Source: Thermoplasmatales archaeon
GTDB lineage: Archaea; Thermoplasmatota; Thermoplasmata; Thermoplasmatales; Thermoplasmataceae
Direction of reading: 5' to 3'
DNA: 64,000 nucleotides
Assembly: GCA_016806715.1 (NCBI GenBank)
Contig: CP060531.1
Span: 186,001 to 250,000 of the forward strand
Shown here piece by piece: positions 23,640 to 32,254 of this stretch. Numbering within the stretch: position 1 is the stretch's first letter; every line of letters begins with the position of its first letter. The position numbers and the translations under genes are program-made. The notes under the pieces were generated by a model that searched no databases, was not told the DNA's origin, and saw only the letters and a list, made by a program, of their open reading frames with translations.

Positions 23640-25585
23640 CAGAGGGCACCCCCTATTATGAGAAATATAAACACCAGGGTCATTCCAAGCACGATTACAA
23701 GGAAGTAATTCTCAACAAGGCCTGTCTGCATCTTTCTTAGGAAGCTTCCGAATCCAAGGGAATCAGTACCAAATTTCTCCACTCCACGGTTATAGGAGTG
23801 TTCAACATCAGCTATTGAGCCGGAAATTGGTATTATAGTGCGTTCTGCAATAAGTCTGGTGAAAAGGTAATCAAGATAGAACTTCTCCTTCGCAGCCTTG
23901 TAAAACCATCTTTTTGACACATCCATATGTTTCCATCTTTCCGTTCCATAGATTATGTATGTTATGAGTATTCCGAACAAAGCTAGTATCAGTGGAATAT
24001 ACTGTATTATTCCAGGCGCACTGTAGATAAGCACACTACTGGGGTCTATGGCCTTATAAACCGGGTACAGGAAATTGTAGAACCCTCCCTGGAACACCCC
24101 AAGAATCAGGGACAGTGCAGCAAGAAAGAATAACGGAATAAGCGCTATGAGAGGTGCGTCATGCGCATGCTCTGCAAGGTGTGATCTTGGTTTTCCCAGT
24201 GCAACAAGGAAAAACATCCTGAAAGTGTATATGGCCGTCAGGAATGCACCAATTGTCAGGAATATCCATGGAAGCAGGTAGACGATACTGCCGTTGGAAA
24301 GTGAAAAGTATTCCCATGCACCTGCAATTATGGCATCTTTCGAGAAAAACGCAGCAGTTGGAGGTAATGCGGCAAGAGTAATTGCACCTATGAACATAAG
24401 GGAAACAGTTACCGGCATTTTGCGCCAGAGTCCGCCCATTTCTTTTACATTTCTAAGATCCATAAGGGCGATCATTATTGCCCCTGCCGACATGAAAAGA
24501 AGCGCCTTGAACATGGCGTGCACAATCAGGTGGTACATGCCAAGGGATACCCCAATTGAACCAATTATCCCGGATAATCCTATTGCCGCCAGCATATAGC
24601 CTAGCTGGCTTATTGTTGAATACGCAAGTATCCTCTTGATATCGTTCATCACTATTCCCAAAATTCCGGCGAACAGTGCGGTAAAAGCTCCCAGCACAGC
24701 TACTGTTATTAGGGAATACGACGGGGCAACCTCATAAAGAGGGAAAACACGTGCGACAAGGTATATTCCGGCTGTCACCATTGTTGCAGCATGGATGAGT
24801 GCTGAAACTGTTGCAGGCCCTTCCATAGCATCAGGTATCCAGACATGCAGAGGAAACTGGGATGACTTTCCGGCTACTCCTCCCAGAAACAACAGGGTTA
24901 TGATCCCAAGGTTCGTTGAACCAATTGCATGTACAAAACCTGCGGAATTTGTGGAAATTAAATTGATTATTGTAGGTATGCTCAGGGGGCTCTGGCCGGG
25001 TGAAAGCAGCGAAGAACCGGAAAGCGACGTGTAAAGTACAGCCATCCCTATGAGGAAAAGAAGGTCTCCGACCCTGGTTACTATGAAGGCTTTCTTTGCC
25101 GCCGATGCGGCATTCGGTTTGAAGAACCAAAATCCAATAAGCAGATAGGAACACAATCCGACCAGTTCCCAGAAAAGGAAGAAGAAAACCAGGTTTGAGG
25201 ATTCTACAAGACCAAGCATGCCGGCAGTGAAAAGGGAGGTTTCTGCAAAATAAACATGCCTGTTAGGATCATCCTTCATGTAATATATGGAAAACAGTTG
25301 AATCATCAGTGATACGAAGGATACCATGAGGAGCATGATCAGCGTAAGATTATCAACATAAATTCCAAAATTTATGTTGGAGAACCAGTGGAAACTCTCG
25401 TATATTATGCCACTTTTCTGTACCTCAAAATATGTCAGCACTGAAAATAGCAGTGACAGGCCTATCATTGTAGAAGCGATGATGCCTGCCAGGTTCCTCC
25501 TATACCTGCCTATAAAAAGTGCGAGAGGAAACGAAATTAATGGTAGAATGAATATTAGCCATGCAAATATGTACATCTTTACCAC
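23639..25585 (-). CDS. nuoL: NADH-quinone oxidoreductase-like subunit L
   Basis: This is the largest antiporter-like subunit, with 648 residues. It shows the NuoL N-terminal domain (VDNLTLIMLLMVSFVSLMIQ), SSQFPLHVWIPDAMEGPATVSALIHAATMV with the conserved His and Glu, and DIKRILAYSTISQLGYM. A C-terminal lateral-helix region follows. Start choices are ATG 25585 or ATG 25576. It overlaps nuoK by seven bases. Confidence 0.96.
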   Translation of the reverse strand: MVKMYIFAWLIFILPLISFPLALFIGRYRRNLAGIIASTMIGLSLLFSVLTYFEVQKSGIIYESFHWFSNINFGIYVDNLTLIMLLMVSFVSLMIQLFSIYYMKDDPNRHVYFAETSLFTAGMLGLVESSNLVFFFLFWELVGLCSYLLIGFWFFKPNAASAAKKAFIVTRVGDLLFLIGMAVLYTSLSGSSLLSPGQSPLSIPTIINLISTNSAGFVHAIGSTNLGIITLLFLGGVAGKSSQFPLHVWIPDAMEGPATVSALIHAATMVTAGIYLVARVFPLYEVAPSYSLITVAVLGAFTALFAGILGIVMNDIKRILAYSTISQLGYMLAAIGLSGIIGSIGVSLGMYHLIVHAMFKALLFMSAGAIMIALMDLRNVKEMGGLWRKMPVTVSLMFIGAITLAALPPTAAFFSKDAIIAGAWEYFSLSNGSIVYLLPWIFLTIGAFLTAIYTFRMFFLVALGKPRSHLAEHAHDAPLIALIPLFFLAALSLILGVFQGGFYNFLYPVYKAIDPSSVLIYSAPGIIQYIPLILALFGILITYIIYGTERWKHMDVSKRWFYKAAKEKFYLDYLFTRLIAERTIIPISGSIADVEHSYNRGVEKFGTDSLGFGSFLRKMQTGLVENYFLVIVLGMTLVFIFLIIGGAL

Positions 25586-25878
25586 CTAATCTCCCTGAGG
25601 AGAGATAGAGAAACTTTTCCGTACTTCCTGTAAATTGCCGTCAGCAGGCTGATGCCTATTACAGACTCTGCAGCAGCTATGGCTATCACAAAAAGGGCGA
25701 GAATGAGGGGATCAACTGATGAAAAATCAATTGCAACTGCCACAAGGTTCAGCATTGCTGCATTAATCAGTATCTCTATTGATATGAGCATCTTTATTCC
25801 TATGTTGGAAGTCATTATTCCGTACAGGCCGATTGCGAAAATTATCATTGAAATTGAGCTAACCAGAAAAAGATCCAT
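25579..25878 (-). CDS. nuoK: NADH-quinone oxidoreductase-like subunit K
   Basis: This three-helix membrane subunit has 99 residues. Two conserved membrane acidic residues are visible in SIEILINAAMLNLVA and IAAAESVIGISLL, as in NuoK/MrpC proteins. It lies directly between the split nuoJ and nuoL, with one-base contact to nuoJ. Confidence 0.94.
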   Translation of the reverse strand: MDLFLVSSISMIIFAIGLYGIMTSNIGIKMLISIEILINAAMLNLVAVAIDFSSVDPLILALFVIAIAAAESVIGISLLTAIYRKYGKVSLSLLREIRW

Positions 25879-26105
25879 CAGTCACTCCTCCCCGCTATGT
25901 AAAGAACGCCGATTATGCTTCCCACGAGTATCATTGAAATCAGCTCAAAGGGCAGCAGATATGAGTCGAAGAGTCCAGTGCTGATCTGGGAAATGACCTG
26001 TGAATGTGGGCTGAATATGTACTGTGCACCAGAAATTTGTACGACTTCATACAGAAATGCAATGATGAAAATGAGTGTAACCGCAAATGCACCTTTTTTA
26101 TTCAA
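25878..26105 (-). CDS. NuoJ-like C-terminal half (separate gene)
   Basis: This is a 75-residue protein with two predicted helices (ALTLIFIIAFLYEVV-like start and the LISMILVGSIIGVLYIAG end). It corresponds to the C-terminal part of NuoJ, which is normally one chain of about 165-200 residues. The ATG overlaps the stop of the first-half gene by eight bases. Split nuoJ/fpoJ genes are known in other archaea, so this is probably functional rather than a frameshift. Confidence 0.85.
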   Translation of the reverse strand: MNKKGAFAVTLIFIIAFLYEVVQISGAQYIFSPHSQVISQISTGLFDSYLLPFELISMILVGSIIGVLYIAGRSD

Positions 26106-26346
26106 CTTCCTTACCTCCAGTAAGCATCAATGTGAAAACAAACAGTGTAACTATGGCACCAACAAATACAAGCAACTCTATTGCTCCCACAAGGCTCGCA
26201 CCGAGAAAGATGAAAGAAGCAGCAATGGTAAACAGAAAAAACATTAGCCATACAGCTGAATGGACGATTTTCTTGGAGTTGACTGCCAGCACCGCAAAGA
26301 CAATCAATAATACGCCGAAAATTACTGTAATGATGGTGTCGATCAT
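26098..26346 (-). CDS. nuoJ: NuoJ-like N-terminal half (separate gene)
   Basis: This 82-residue protein matches the first three helices of NuoJ (AVLAVNSKKIVHSAVWLMFFLFTIAASFIFLGA and IELLVFVGAIVTLFVF). The second half is encoded by the next gene in another frame. It follows nuoI with a four-base overlap. Confidence 0.88.
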   Translation of the reverse strand: MIDTIITVIFGVLLIVFAVLAVNSKKIVHSAVWLMFFLFTIAASFIFLGASLVGAIELLVFVGAIVTLFVFTLMLTGGKEVE

Positions 26347-26786
26347 TTGATGACCTCGTCTTCTTTCATAGCCAGTTCCTCCGGGGAATATGTGAAGCTG
26401 TTTCTTGTTCTGGCTGTTTCAAATTCATTGGTCAGATAAATGGCTTCAGTTGGGCAGATCTCCTGGCAGTTCCTGCAAACTGTACACGTTCCGAAATTCA
26501 CATCCGGGTAAATTTTCCTCTTGTTCCTGGGGTTTTCCCTGTCCACCTTCTGCATGTTTATACTGTGGTTCGGGCAGACCTGCTCGCAGAGGGTGCAACC
26601 CACACAGTCGTCAAGCTTCAGGGAAATCCTGAATCTGAACCTTTCAGGAAGGTCCGGCTTCTCCTCAGGGTACTGAACTGTCACGGGTTTCTTGAACAAG
26701 TACTTTGAAACTGTCAACATTCCGCTTATCATTCCCACAATGGGTATCTTCTTTTTAGGTTCCTTTACCTCAATCACAGTCCCCAC
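26343..26786 (-). CDS. nuoI: NADH-quinone oxidoreductase-like subunit I (two [4Fe-4S])
   Basis: This ferredoxin-like subunit carries electrons towards NuoB. The 147-residue protein has two complete 4Fe-4S motifs: C61, C64, C67, C71 (CVGCTLCEQVCP) and C101, C104, C107, C111 (CTVCRNCQEICP). It overlaps nuoH by 13 bases. Because NuoEFG are missing here, this subunit is the likely entry point for electrons from ferredoxin or another reduced carrier; that is inference from known Fpo/Nuo-like complexes. Confidence 0.96.
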   Translation of the reverse strand: MGTVIEVKEPKKKIPIVGMISGMLTVSKYLFKKPVTVQYPEEKPDLPERFRFRISLKLDDCVGCTLCEQVCPNHSINMQKVDRENPRNKRKIYPDVNFGTCTVCRNCQEICPTEAIYLTNEFETARTRNSFTYSPEELAMKEDEVIK

Positions 26787-27814
26787 CCCAGAGTAATGAT
26801 CCCTGCCAGGATCAGGTTAATCATGGCAATTGGGATCAGGTACTTCCATCCGAAGTTTATGAATTTGTCAATACGTATTCTTGGCATAGCAAGCCACACT
26901 GTAAATGATATAAGGACAAGAATTGCACCCTTGATTATAAGCCAGATGAATCCGAGGCTTGATTCAAAGGGTCCGCTGGGTCCTCCGAGGTAGAGGATTG
27001 ATACTATAAGTGATCCAAGGAAGATGCTTCCGAACATACCCATGTAAAACATTCCAAACCTCATTCCGGAATATTCTGTGCTGTGACCTGAAACAAGTTC
27101 GCTGTCGCTTTCACCCAGATCAAATGGCGTGTATGAGGCCCTCGCCACCATGGAGATGAAAAAGACGAAGAGACCTATTGGCTCAAGTATGCCGTATGGA
27201 AGAAATTCACTGGATATTATTGACTCAAGGCTCAACGAACTTGTTGTTCTTGCAGAAGCCATCATAACTATCGCAAGTACCGAGAGCATCATGGGTATCT
27301 CAAAAGAGACATCCTTGGCAACTGCCCTGAGCGCCCCTAAAAGGGCATATTTGTTAGCAGAGCTTATCCCGGCAAGTAGTTCTCCTATGGGCATAATGGC
27401 TATGATTCCAAATAGCAGAATTATAGTGACCTCGGAATGTGTAACTGTGAAAGAACCAAGGTAGAAAAAGTCACCATATGGCAGGATTGTGAAGGAAAGC
27501 ACCAGTGAGACAAAAACAATTGCAGGGGCTAATTTATACGGAAGATCATCCCGTTTCTTCGGAAGAATATTTTCTTTTCCAACAAGTTTTAGAGCGTCAG
27601 CTATCAGCTGCAGCAGCCCAAATTTCCCTACCCTGTTTGGGCCTATTCTCTGTTGAATCCTGGCCATGTACTTCCTGAATACGTAGATCATAACGATCAA
27701 GCTTATAGTGACGAAAATTACCAGGAATAAACTCTCGAACAGGTAGGCCAGAGTGTAGGATACCAGATGGCCAAGCGGCGAGAAAAGTTCCTGAAGTCTT
27801 AACAATATATTCAT
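26774..27814 (-). CDS. nuoH: NADH-quinone oxidoreductase-like subunit H
   Basis: This membrane subunit forms the quinone-binding junction. The 346-residue protein has the classic RIQQRIGPNRVGKFGLLQ loop, the acidic FDLGESDSELVSGHSTEYSGM loop and a helical C-terminus. It overlaps nuoD by four bases upstream and nuoI downstream. The assignment is unambiguous. Confidence 0.97.
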   Translation of the reverse strand: MNILLRLQELFSPLGHLVSYTLAYLFESLFLVIFVTISLIVMIYVFRKYMARIQQRIGPNRVGKFGLLQLIADALKLVGKENILPKKRDDLPYKLAPAIVFVSLVLSFTILPYGDFFYLGSFTVTHSEVTIILLFGIIAIMPIGELLAGISSANKYALLGALRAVAKDVSFEIPMMLSVLAIVMMASARTTSSLSLESIISSEFLPYGILEPIGLFVFFISMVARASYTPFDLGESDSELVSGHSTEYSGMRFGMFYMGMFGSIFLGSLIVSILYLGGPSGPFESSLGFIWLIIKGAILVLISFTVWLAMPRIRIDKFINFGWKYLIPIAMINLILAGIITLGWGL

Positions 27815-28920
27815 CTGTCTATCTCCCCAAATACAAGGTCGAGAGTGCCGGATATTGCGATCATATCGGCTATCATCACGTCCTTAGAAAGTTCAGGCAA
27901 TACCGAAAGGTTCCTCAGGGTCGGGCTCCTTACATGTACCCTATAGGGCTTTACTCCACCATCTCCAACAATGTAAACGCCAAACTCTCCCTTGGATGAT
28001 TCTGTTCTTGCATAAACGTCCCCTTCTCCTCGCATTCTTATCATGAGGGACTTCTTTGCTTTCGGGTTGAAGTATGGTCCGTCTGGGATCTTCTTTACAG
28101 CCTGATCCACAATTTTCAGGGACTGCCTCATCTCTTCGAATCTAACCAGAACCCTTGCCAGGTTGTCTCCCTTATATGACACAGGAACTTCAAAATTAAC
28201 CTGATCATAAACGAGGTAAGGTTCAGCCTTCCGGATATCATATTCAACACCGGAAGCCCTCAAAACAGGTCCTGTAACAGCATAACTTATCGCAAGGTCC
28301 TTGTCAAGTATACCAATACCCTTTGTTCTGGACAGGAAAATATCATTTTTAGTGAACATGTTATAAATATCTTTGAGTCTCTTAGGGAATTCCCTAACAA
28401 AATCCTCTATTTCGGAGATTGCCTTCTCGGTTATGTCCTGGTACACTCCTCCGATGCACATGTAGTTGACTTCCTGCCTTGATCCCGAGACCTCCGTGAA
28501 TATTGTGAGGATCTTTTCCCGTTCAATGAAGCAGTGGAAAAATGGGGTAAGCATTCCTAGGTCTAGGCCATATGCACCTGCCCAAACAAGGTGAGCCGCT
28601 ATCCTGCTCAGCTCAGCCATTATGACACGTATCCACTTTACCCTTTCAGATACCGATATGTCGAGCAATTTTTCTGCAGCCTCGAGATAACCAACCTCCA
28701 TATTCATGGCACCAACGTAATCCATCCTGTCAAAGTAGATGAGATTGTCATTGAAGTAGGTCATTTCACATATTTTCTCTGCATTCCTGTGAAGGTACCC
28801 AATTACGGGCTCTATCTCCTTTACTATTTCTCCGTCAAGTTTTGCCTTCAGGCGAAGTACTCCGTGCATGGATGGATGTTGCGGGCCGAAATTCATCTCG
28901 ACCCACTCCGATGATGGCAT
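27811..28920 (-). CDS. nuoD: NADH-quinone oxidoreductase-like subunit D
   Basis: This is the 49-kDa-type subunit that forms the quinone pocket with NuoB. It begins [20 protein letters not shown] with the quinone-site His motif GPQHPSMHG. It also has the family-typical NEKICEMTYFNDNLIYFDRMDY-like block and RMRGEGDVYARTESSKGEFG. I prefer the ATG at 28920, because GAGGTG lies eight bases upstream and the start overlaps the nuoC stop; ATG 28926 is possible. Length is 369 residues, shorter than the bacterial fused CD forms. Confidence 0.96.
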   Translation of the reverse strand: MPSSEWVEMNFGPQHPSMHGVLRLKAKLDGEIVKEIEPVIGYLHRNAEKICEMTYFNDNLIYFDRMDYVGAMNMEVGYLEAAEKLLDISVSERVKWIRVIMAELSRIAAHLVWAGAYGLDLGMLTPFFHCFIEREKILTIFTEVSGSRQEVNYMCIGGVYQDITEKAISEIEDFVREFPKRLKDIYNMFTKNDIFLSRTKGIGILDKDLAISYAVTGPVLRASGVEYDIRKAEPYLVYDQVNFEVPVSYKGDNLARVLVRFEEMRQSLKIVDQAVKKIPDGPYFNPKAKKSLMIRMRGEGDVYARTESSKGEFGVYIVGDGGVKPYRVHVRSPTLRNLSVLPELSKDVMIADMIAISGTLDLVFGEIDR

Positions 28921-29387
28921 CACCATCCACCTCTCTCGTCGAATGTAGCGTAATCGTTCCCCTCTTCATCCATGTTTATGTACTGGACTTTCTTTAAATC
29001 ATAATTCTTCCTGAGGGGATGTCCAACCCAACTTTCCGGAAGGAAGAGACGTTTCAGGTCAGGGTGTCCGTCGAATATTATTCCAAGAAGATCATACTGT
29101 TCCCTCTCATCCCAGTTAGCGCTATGCCACAAGCTCGTAACGCTTGGGACTCTGTAGTCTCTGGTCTCGACCTTTACAACAACATACTGGTTTGTCTTCA
29201 TGGAGTGAAGGTGGTACACGACTTCCATGAAATCTTTCCTGTCAACACCCGTTATGAGGGAAAGGTGATCAAACCCCTGGTTCTTCAGGTCTTTCATCAG
29301 ATCAAGAAAATTCTCCCTGGTTACCTTTATTATTTTCCTTCCATCTTTCCCGATGGATTCCGCAATAATTTGAACCGTATATGTCAC
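28920..29387 (-). CDS. nuoC: NADH-quinone oxidoreductase-like subunit C
   Basis: This is the 30-kDa-type subunit, 155 residues. It has the signature [22 protein letters not shown] followed by [12 protein letters not shown]. It is separate from nuoD, as in most archaea. Start and stop overlap the neighbouring nuoB and nuoD genes. Confidence 0.95.
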   Translation of the reverse strand: MTYTVQIIAESIGKDGRKIIKVTRENFLDLMKDLKNQGFDHLSLITGVDRKDFMEVVYHLHSMKTNQYVVVKVETRDYRVPSVTSLWHSANWDEREQYDLLGIIFDGHPDLKRLFLPESWVGHPLRKNYDLKKVQYINMDEEGNDYATFDERGGW

Positions 29388-29848
29388 CTCTCAGTTTCTC
29401 CCCTGATTTTCTTTTGAAGGGTTATTATGCCATATGTAAGTGCCTCAGGGGTGGGTGGGCACCCGGGAACGTATACATCAACTGGTACAACCCTGTCTAC
29501 GCCGAGAACAACGGAATAGCCTTCAACATATGGGCCGCCCTGTACAACACAGGCCCCCATTGCAATCACATATTTCGGGTAAGGCATCTCGTCGTATATT
29601 CTCCTCACACGAGGTGCCATTTTCTTGGTAACTGTGCCAGCAACAATCATCAAATCTGACTGTCTGGGTGAGTTCCTGAATATCTCGCTACCAAATCTTG
29701 AGATATCGAGGTTGGATGCTTGAGTTGCCATCATCTCTATTGCACAACAGGCAAGACCAAAAGTAAGCGGCCACAAAGAATTACTTCTTCCCCATTCCAT
29801 GGCTTCCTCGAGCTTGGTAGTGATTACACCGCCGTCACCGGTTTTCAT
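29384..29848 (-). CDS. nuoB: NADH-quinone oxidoreductase-like subunit B (N2 cluster)
   Basis: NuoB holds the terminal N2 [4Fe-4S] cluster. All four ligands are visible, counted from the chosen start: C34 and C35 ([10 protein letters not shown]), C100 (MGACVVQGG) and C130 (VPGCPPTPE). The correct start is the ATG at 29848, which overlaps the nuoA stop in an ATGA junction. The frame stays open for 40 codons further upstream, but this is inside nuoA. Length is 154 residues, normal for the family. Confidence 0.96.
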   Translation of the reverse strand: MKTGDGGVITTKLEEAMEWGRSNSLWPLTFGLACCAIEMMATQASNLDISRFGSEIFRNSPRQSDLMIVAGTVTKKMAPRVRRIYDEMPYPKYVIAMGACVVQGGPYVEGYSVVLGVDRVVPVDVYVPGCPPTPEALTYGIITLQKKIRGETER

Positions 29849-30282
29849 TTCAACCACTCCATATATCCTTCCTTGAATGCGTAATATACTGCAAACAGAG
29901 GCATGGCGAGAAATACGAGAGTCTCTACGAATGGAATCAATCCAAGGCTCTTGAAATCGAACGCCCATGGAAGAAGCAGAACCATGTCGACATCGAATAC
30001 TATGAATAGAAGAACTATTATGTAATACTGAATATTAACAAATTTGCCTATGTCTCCCTTTGAAACTTCTCCGGTTTCGTATGTCTCTAAATACGTCGTG
30101 TCCTTTACGGGAGGGCTATTTACATTGACCATGTTCGAAATAATGTCTTTTATCTTGAAGCTGACGTGATTTCCGTTGCCAAATCTATTCTGGCTGAATG
30201 ACGGCAGGATGGCAAATAGACCGCCCAGTGCTACTATAAGCAGTATCAGTATGATGAGCAGTGGGATATAGCCATAGAGCAT
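29845..30282 (-). CDS. nuoA: NADH-quinone oxidoreductase-like subunit A
   Basis: This first gene of the nuo cluster has 145 residues and three membrane helices. It has the conserved [15 protein letters not shown]-type loop and FVVFDVDM-like [20 protein letters not shown]. The region between helix 1 and helix 2 is somewhat long. The promoter of the whole cluster must lie in 30283-30412, where a TATA-like ATACTTATATC (minus strand) is about 25-35 bases before the ATG. Confidence 0.95.
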   Translation of the reverse strand: MLYGYIPLLIILILLIVALGGLFAILPSFSQNRFGNGNHVSFKIKDIISNMVNVNSPPVKDTTYLETYETGEVSKGDIGKFVNIQYYIIVLLFIVFDVDMVLLLPWAFDFKSLGLIPFVETLVFLAMPLFAVYYAFKEGYMEWLK

Positions 30283-30330
30283 GTTTCAAGTATCGTTATA
30301 CGATATAAGTATATTTCCTCGAATATTTCG
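30283..30330 (-). promoter_or_regulatory. nuo operon promoter with palindrome
   Basis: The minus-strand TATA-like element lies at about 30302-30314. It partly overlaps a perfect inverted repeat TATCGT-TAT-ACGATA at 30291-30305, only 9-23 bases before the nuoA ATG. A protein bound there could block transcription start of the whole respiratory cluster. The regulator is unknown. Confidence 0.45.
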
Positions 30331-30412
30331 CTCTTTTCAGATGATATGAGGTACAACATTTCAAGCATAATTTGGTAATTTATGTGGCTGCTCCGGCTAC
30401 CAATTGGAAACA

Positions 30413-32254
30413 TCAATCCCTGGTCATTGATCTGTATAACAGCATAGCCTGACCGGTGTCAAACGGTCTTTTTGTTTTACTTTTCAGTTTTGCGACAAGG
30501 TTCTTTTCTCCCACTTCCTTTTCAGGAGCAGCCAGTAATTTCAAAATTATTTCTTTCAACTCTTCTTCGCTGAGTTGTAATATTTCTTCTTTGCTGGAGA
30601 TATCTGCAGCCCTTTTACCCTCTGAAAACATGAGATCTGCTGCCCTCTCTATAACTTCCCTGATCCAGTTCCTTTCTCCTGCAAGGTTGAAAAGCTCGTA
30701 TATTTCTGCACTAGACATCTTTCTTCCATATTTCTTTTCCAGTTCCGGGAGTGTTTGCATTATAAACCTTGCAATGACCTTAGGATGATTGTAAGTTTTG
30801 CAGAGTTCCTCGAATTGTGCGACCTTGAACGTCGAAGCCATAACCAGGGCATCCTGGCCCGATATCCCATATTTTTTCGAAATTTGTGACACAGTAACCT
30901 GCAGTGGCAAAGGGACCATACTCCTCAATTTATCTATGCTCTTCTCATCAATGGCTATGATCGGAACATCCGTTTCTGGGTACATCCGCTCCCTGCCTGG
31001 CATAGGCCTCAGGAAAAATGTGGAACCGTCATCGCCGGGAAATCTTGTCTCGGTCATGTCCATTTGCAGCAATTTTGCTATTCTTGAATACATTTCTGAG
31101 AAAATTACGTCAGATACGGATGCCTGGCAGGCAACAAGCAATATTGCATCCTCGTTGGATTTATTCATTGCATTATAGAGTCTGGTAACTTCGTCCTGTG
31201 ATACTCCGTAGTCTGGAAGTTCATCAGAGTGAAATAATCCCCGGATCCCATACCGCTTCACGAGATCGGATAATTCCTTTCCCATCCTGTATTTCCCGTT
31301 CTTCATAAGCCCAGCCATGCCCCTCATTCTGGAGGAATATATTCTGTGCCCCGCGTGGATGTTAGACAGCAGTACTTTAGATTTCGTTCCGAGGAAGAGA
31401 TCGGTAACGTCATGTATCTCTGGTTTGTCACTATAAAATTTCAGGTACTTCATGGCTTTTTTTGAGGTTTCAAGCAGCGATTGCTGTCTTTCCAGTTCAT
31501 ATGATATAACCTCGGGTATCAGGGACAACTTCTGCACTCCCTTGATCTCCACACGTCCGTATCCGAATGAAACATTCACATCCTGGCGGATGGCATCGAC
31601 CGTCATCCTGGAAAAGCCGCTTGCCTGAACAAAATATCCAATGGCTTTCGCAGTCTCAACGGCGTGATTCTCGTCAATAATATCCGGTTCGGTTGCAATT
31701 TCTATAAGGGGAATTCCCAGGCGATCAAGAGAGTATATGCTCTTTCCGTTCTTATTTTCCAATAATCTGGCAGAATCCTCCTCCAGTGATACACTTGAGA
31801 TTCGAACCTTTCCCCTAGCGGTTTCCACCCACCCGTTCATTGCTATTATTGATGTACGCTGGAACCCGGATGTGTTGGAACCGTCCACAACAACCTTTCG
31901 CATGAAGACTATGTTGTCCAGAATCTTGCAGTTGAGTGAAAGCGAGGCTATTACTGCTGCGTTCAAGGCTCTCTCATCAACATAGTGAGGGGGTTCTTCG
32001 TCATATTCAACCAGGCAGGTGTTTTCAGTCGCAATGTACTCAGAGAGCAGGTTACGTTCCATCTCATACTTTGCTGCCCTGTCCATGGAGCCCATTTCGC
32101 TAGTTGTAGCCACCATCCGCCTTTCAAACCTGAACAGCTCCTTTGAGTCAGAATCTGTAGGGCATCTGCAGAATAGCTTACCGTCAGATACCTGGAAGTG
32201 AATTTCAAGGCCTATCTTGATCCTGCTTCTCAGTTCTGAAATGTTGGCTTCCAT
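30413..32254 (-). CDS. gatE: Glu-tRNA(Gln) amidotransferase subunit E
   Basis: GatE with GatD converts Glu-tRNA(Gln) to Gln-tRNA(Gln) in archaea, which lack the need for GlnRS. The 613-residue protein begins with the GatB/E core (KIGLEIHFQV, then FRRMVATTSEMGSMD-like residues). It has the insert with the AspRS-like GAD domain (RMRGMAGLMKNGKYRMGKEL ... SSTFFLRPMPGRERMYPETDVP) and a C-terminal YqeY-like helical tail. Its start overlaps the gatD stop. Presence of gatDE is a strictly archaeal marker. Confidence 0.96.
   Translation of the reverse strand: MEANISELRSRIKIGLEIHFQVSDGKLFCRCPTDSDSKELFRFERRMVATTSEMGSMDRAAKYEMERNLLSEYIATENTCLVEYDEEPPHYVDERALNAAVIASLSLNCKILDNIVFMRKVVVDGSNTSGFQRTSIIAMNGWVETARGKVRISSVSLEEDSARLLENKNGKSIYSLDRLGIPLIEIATEPDIIDENHAVETAKAIGYFVQASGFSRMTVDAIRQDVNVSFGYGRVEIKGVQKLSLIPEVISYELERQQSLLETSKKAMKYLKFYSDKPEIHDVTDLFLGTKSKVLLSNIHAGHRIYSSRMRGMAGLMKNGKYRMGKELSDLVKRYGIRGLFHSDELPDYGVSQDEVTRLYNAMNKSNEDAILLVACQASVSDVIFSEMYSRIAKLLQMDMTETRFPGDDGSTFFLRPMPGRERMYPETDVPIIAIDEKSIDKLRSMVPLPLQVTVSQISKKYGISGQDALVMASTFKVAQFEELCKTYNHPKVIARFIMQTLPELEKKYGRKMSSAEIYELFNLAGERNWIREVIERAADLMFSEGKRAADISSKEEILQLSEEELKEIILKLLAAPEKEVGEKNLVAKLKSKTKRPFDTGQAMLLYRSMTRD

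Noticed and set aside
25878-26346. Frameshift or sequencing error splitting nuoJ
   Set aside because: Both halves have their own ATG and an eight-base overlap, and split nuoJ/fpoJ genes are known in archaea, so a true split is more likely.
29849-29968. 40-residue N-terminal extension of NuoB
   Set aside because: It lies inside nuoA, lacks family similarity, and the internal ATG overlaps the nuoA stop as in the other gene junctions of the cluster.
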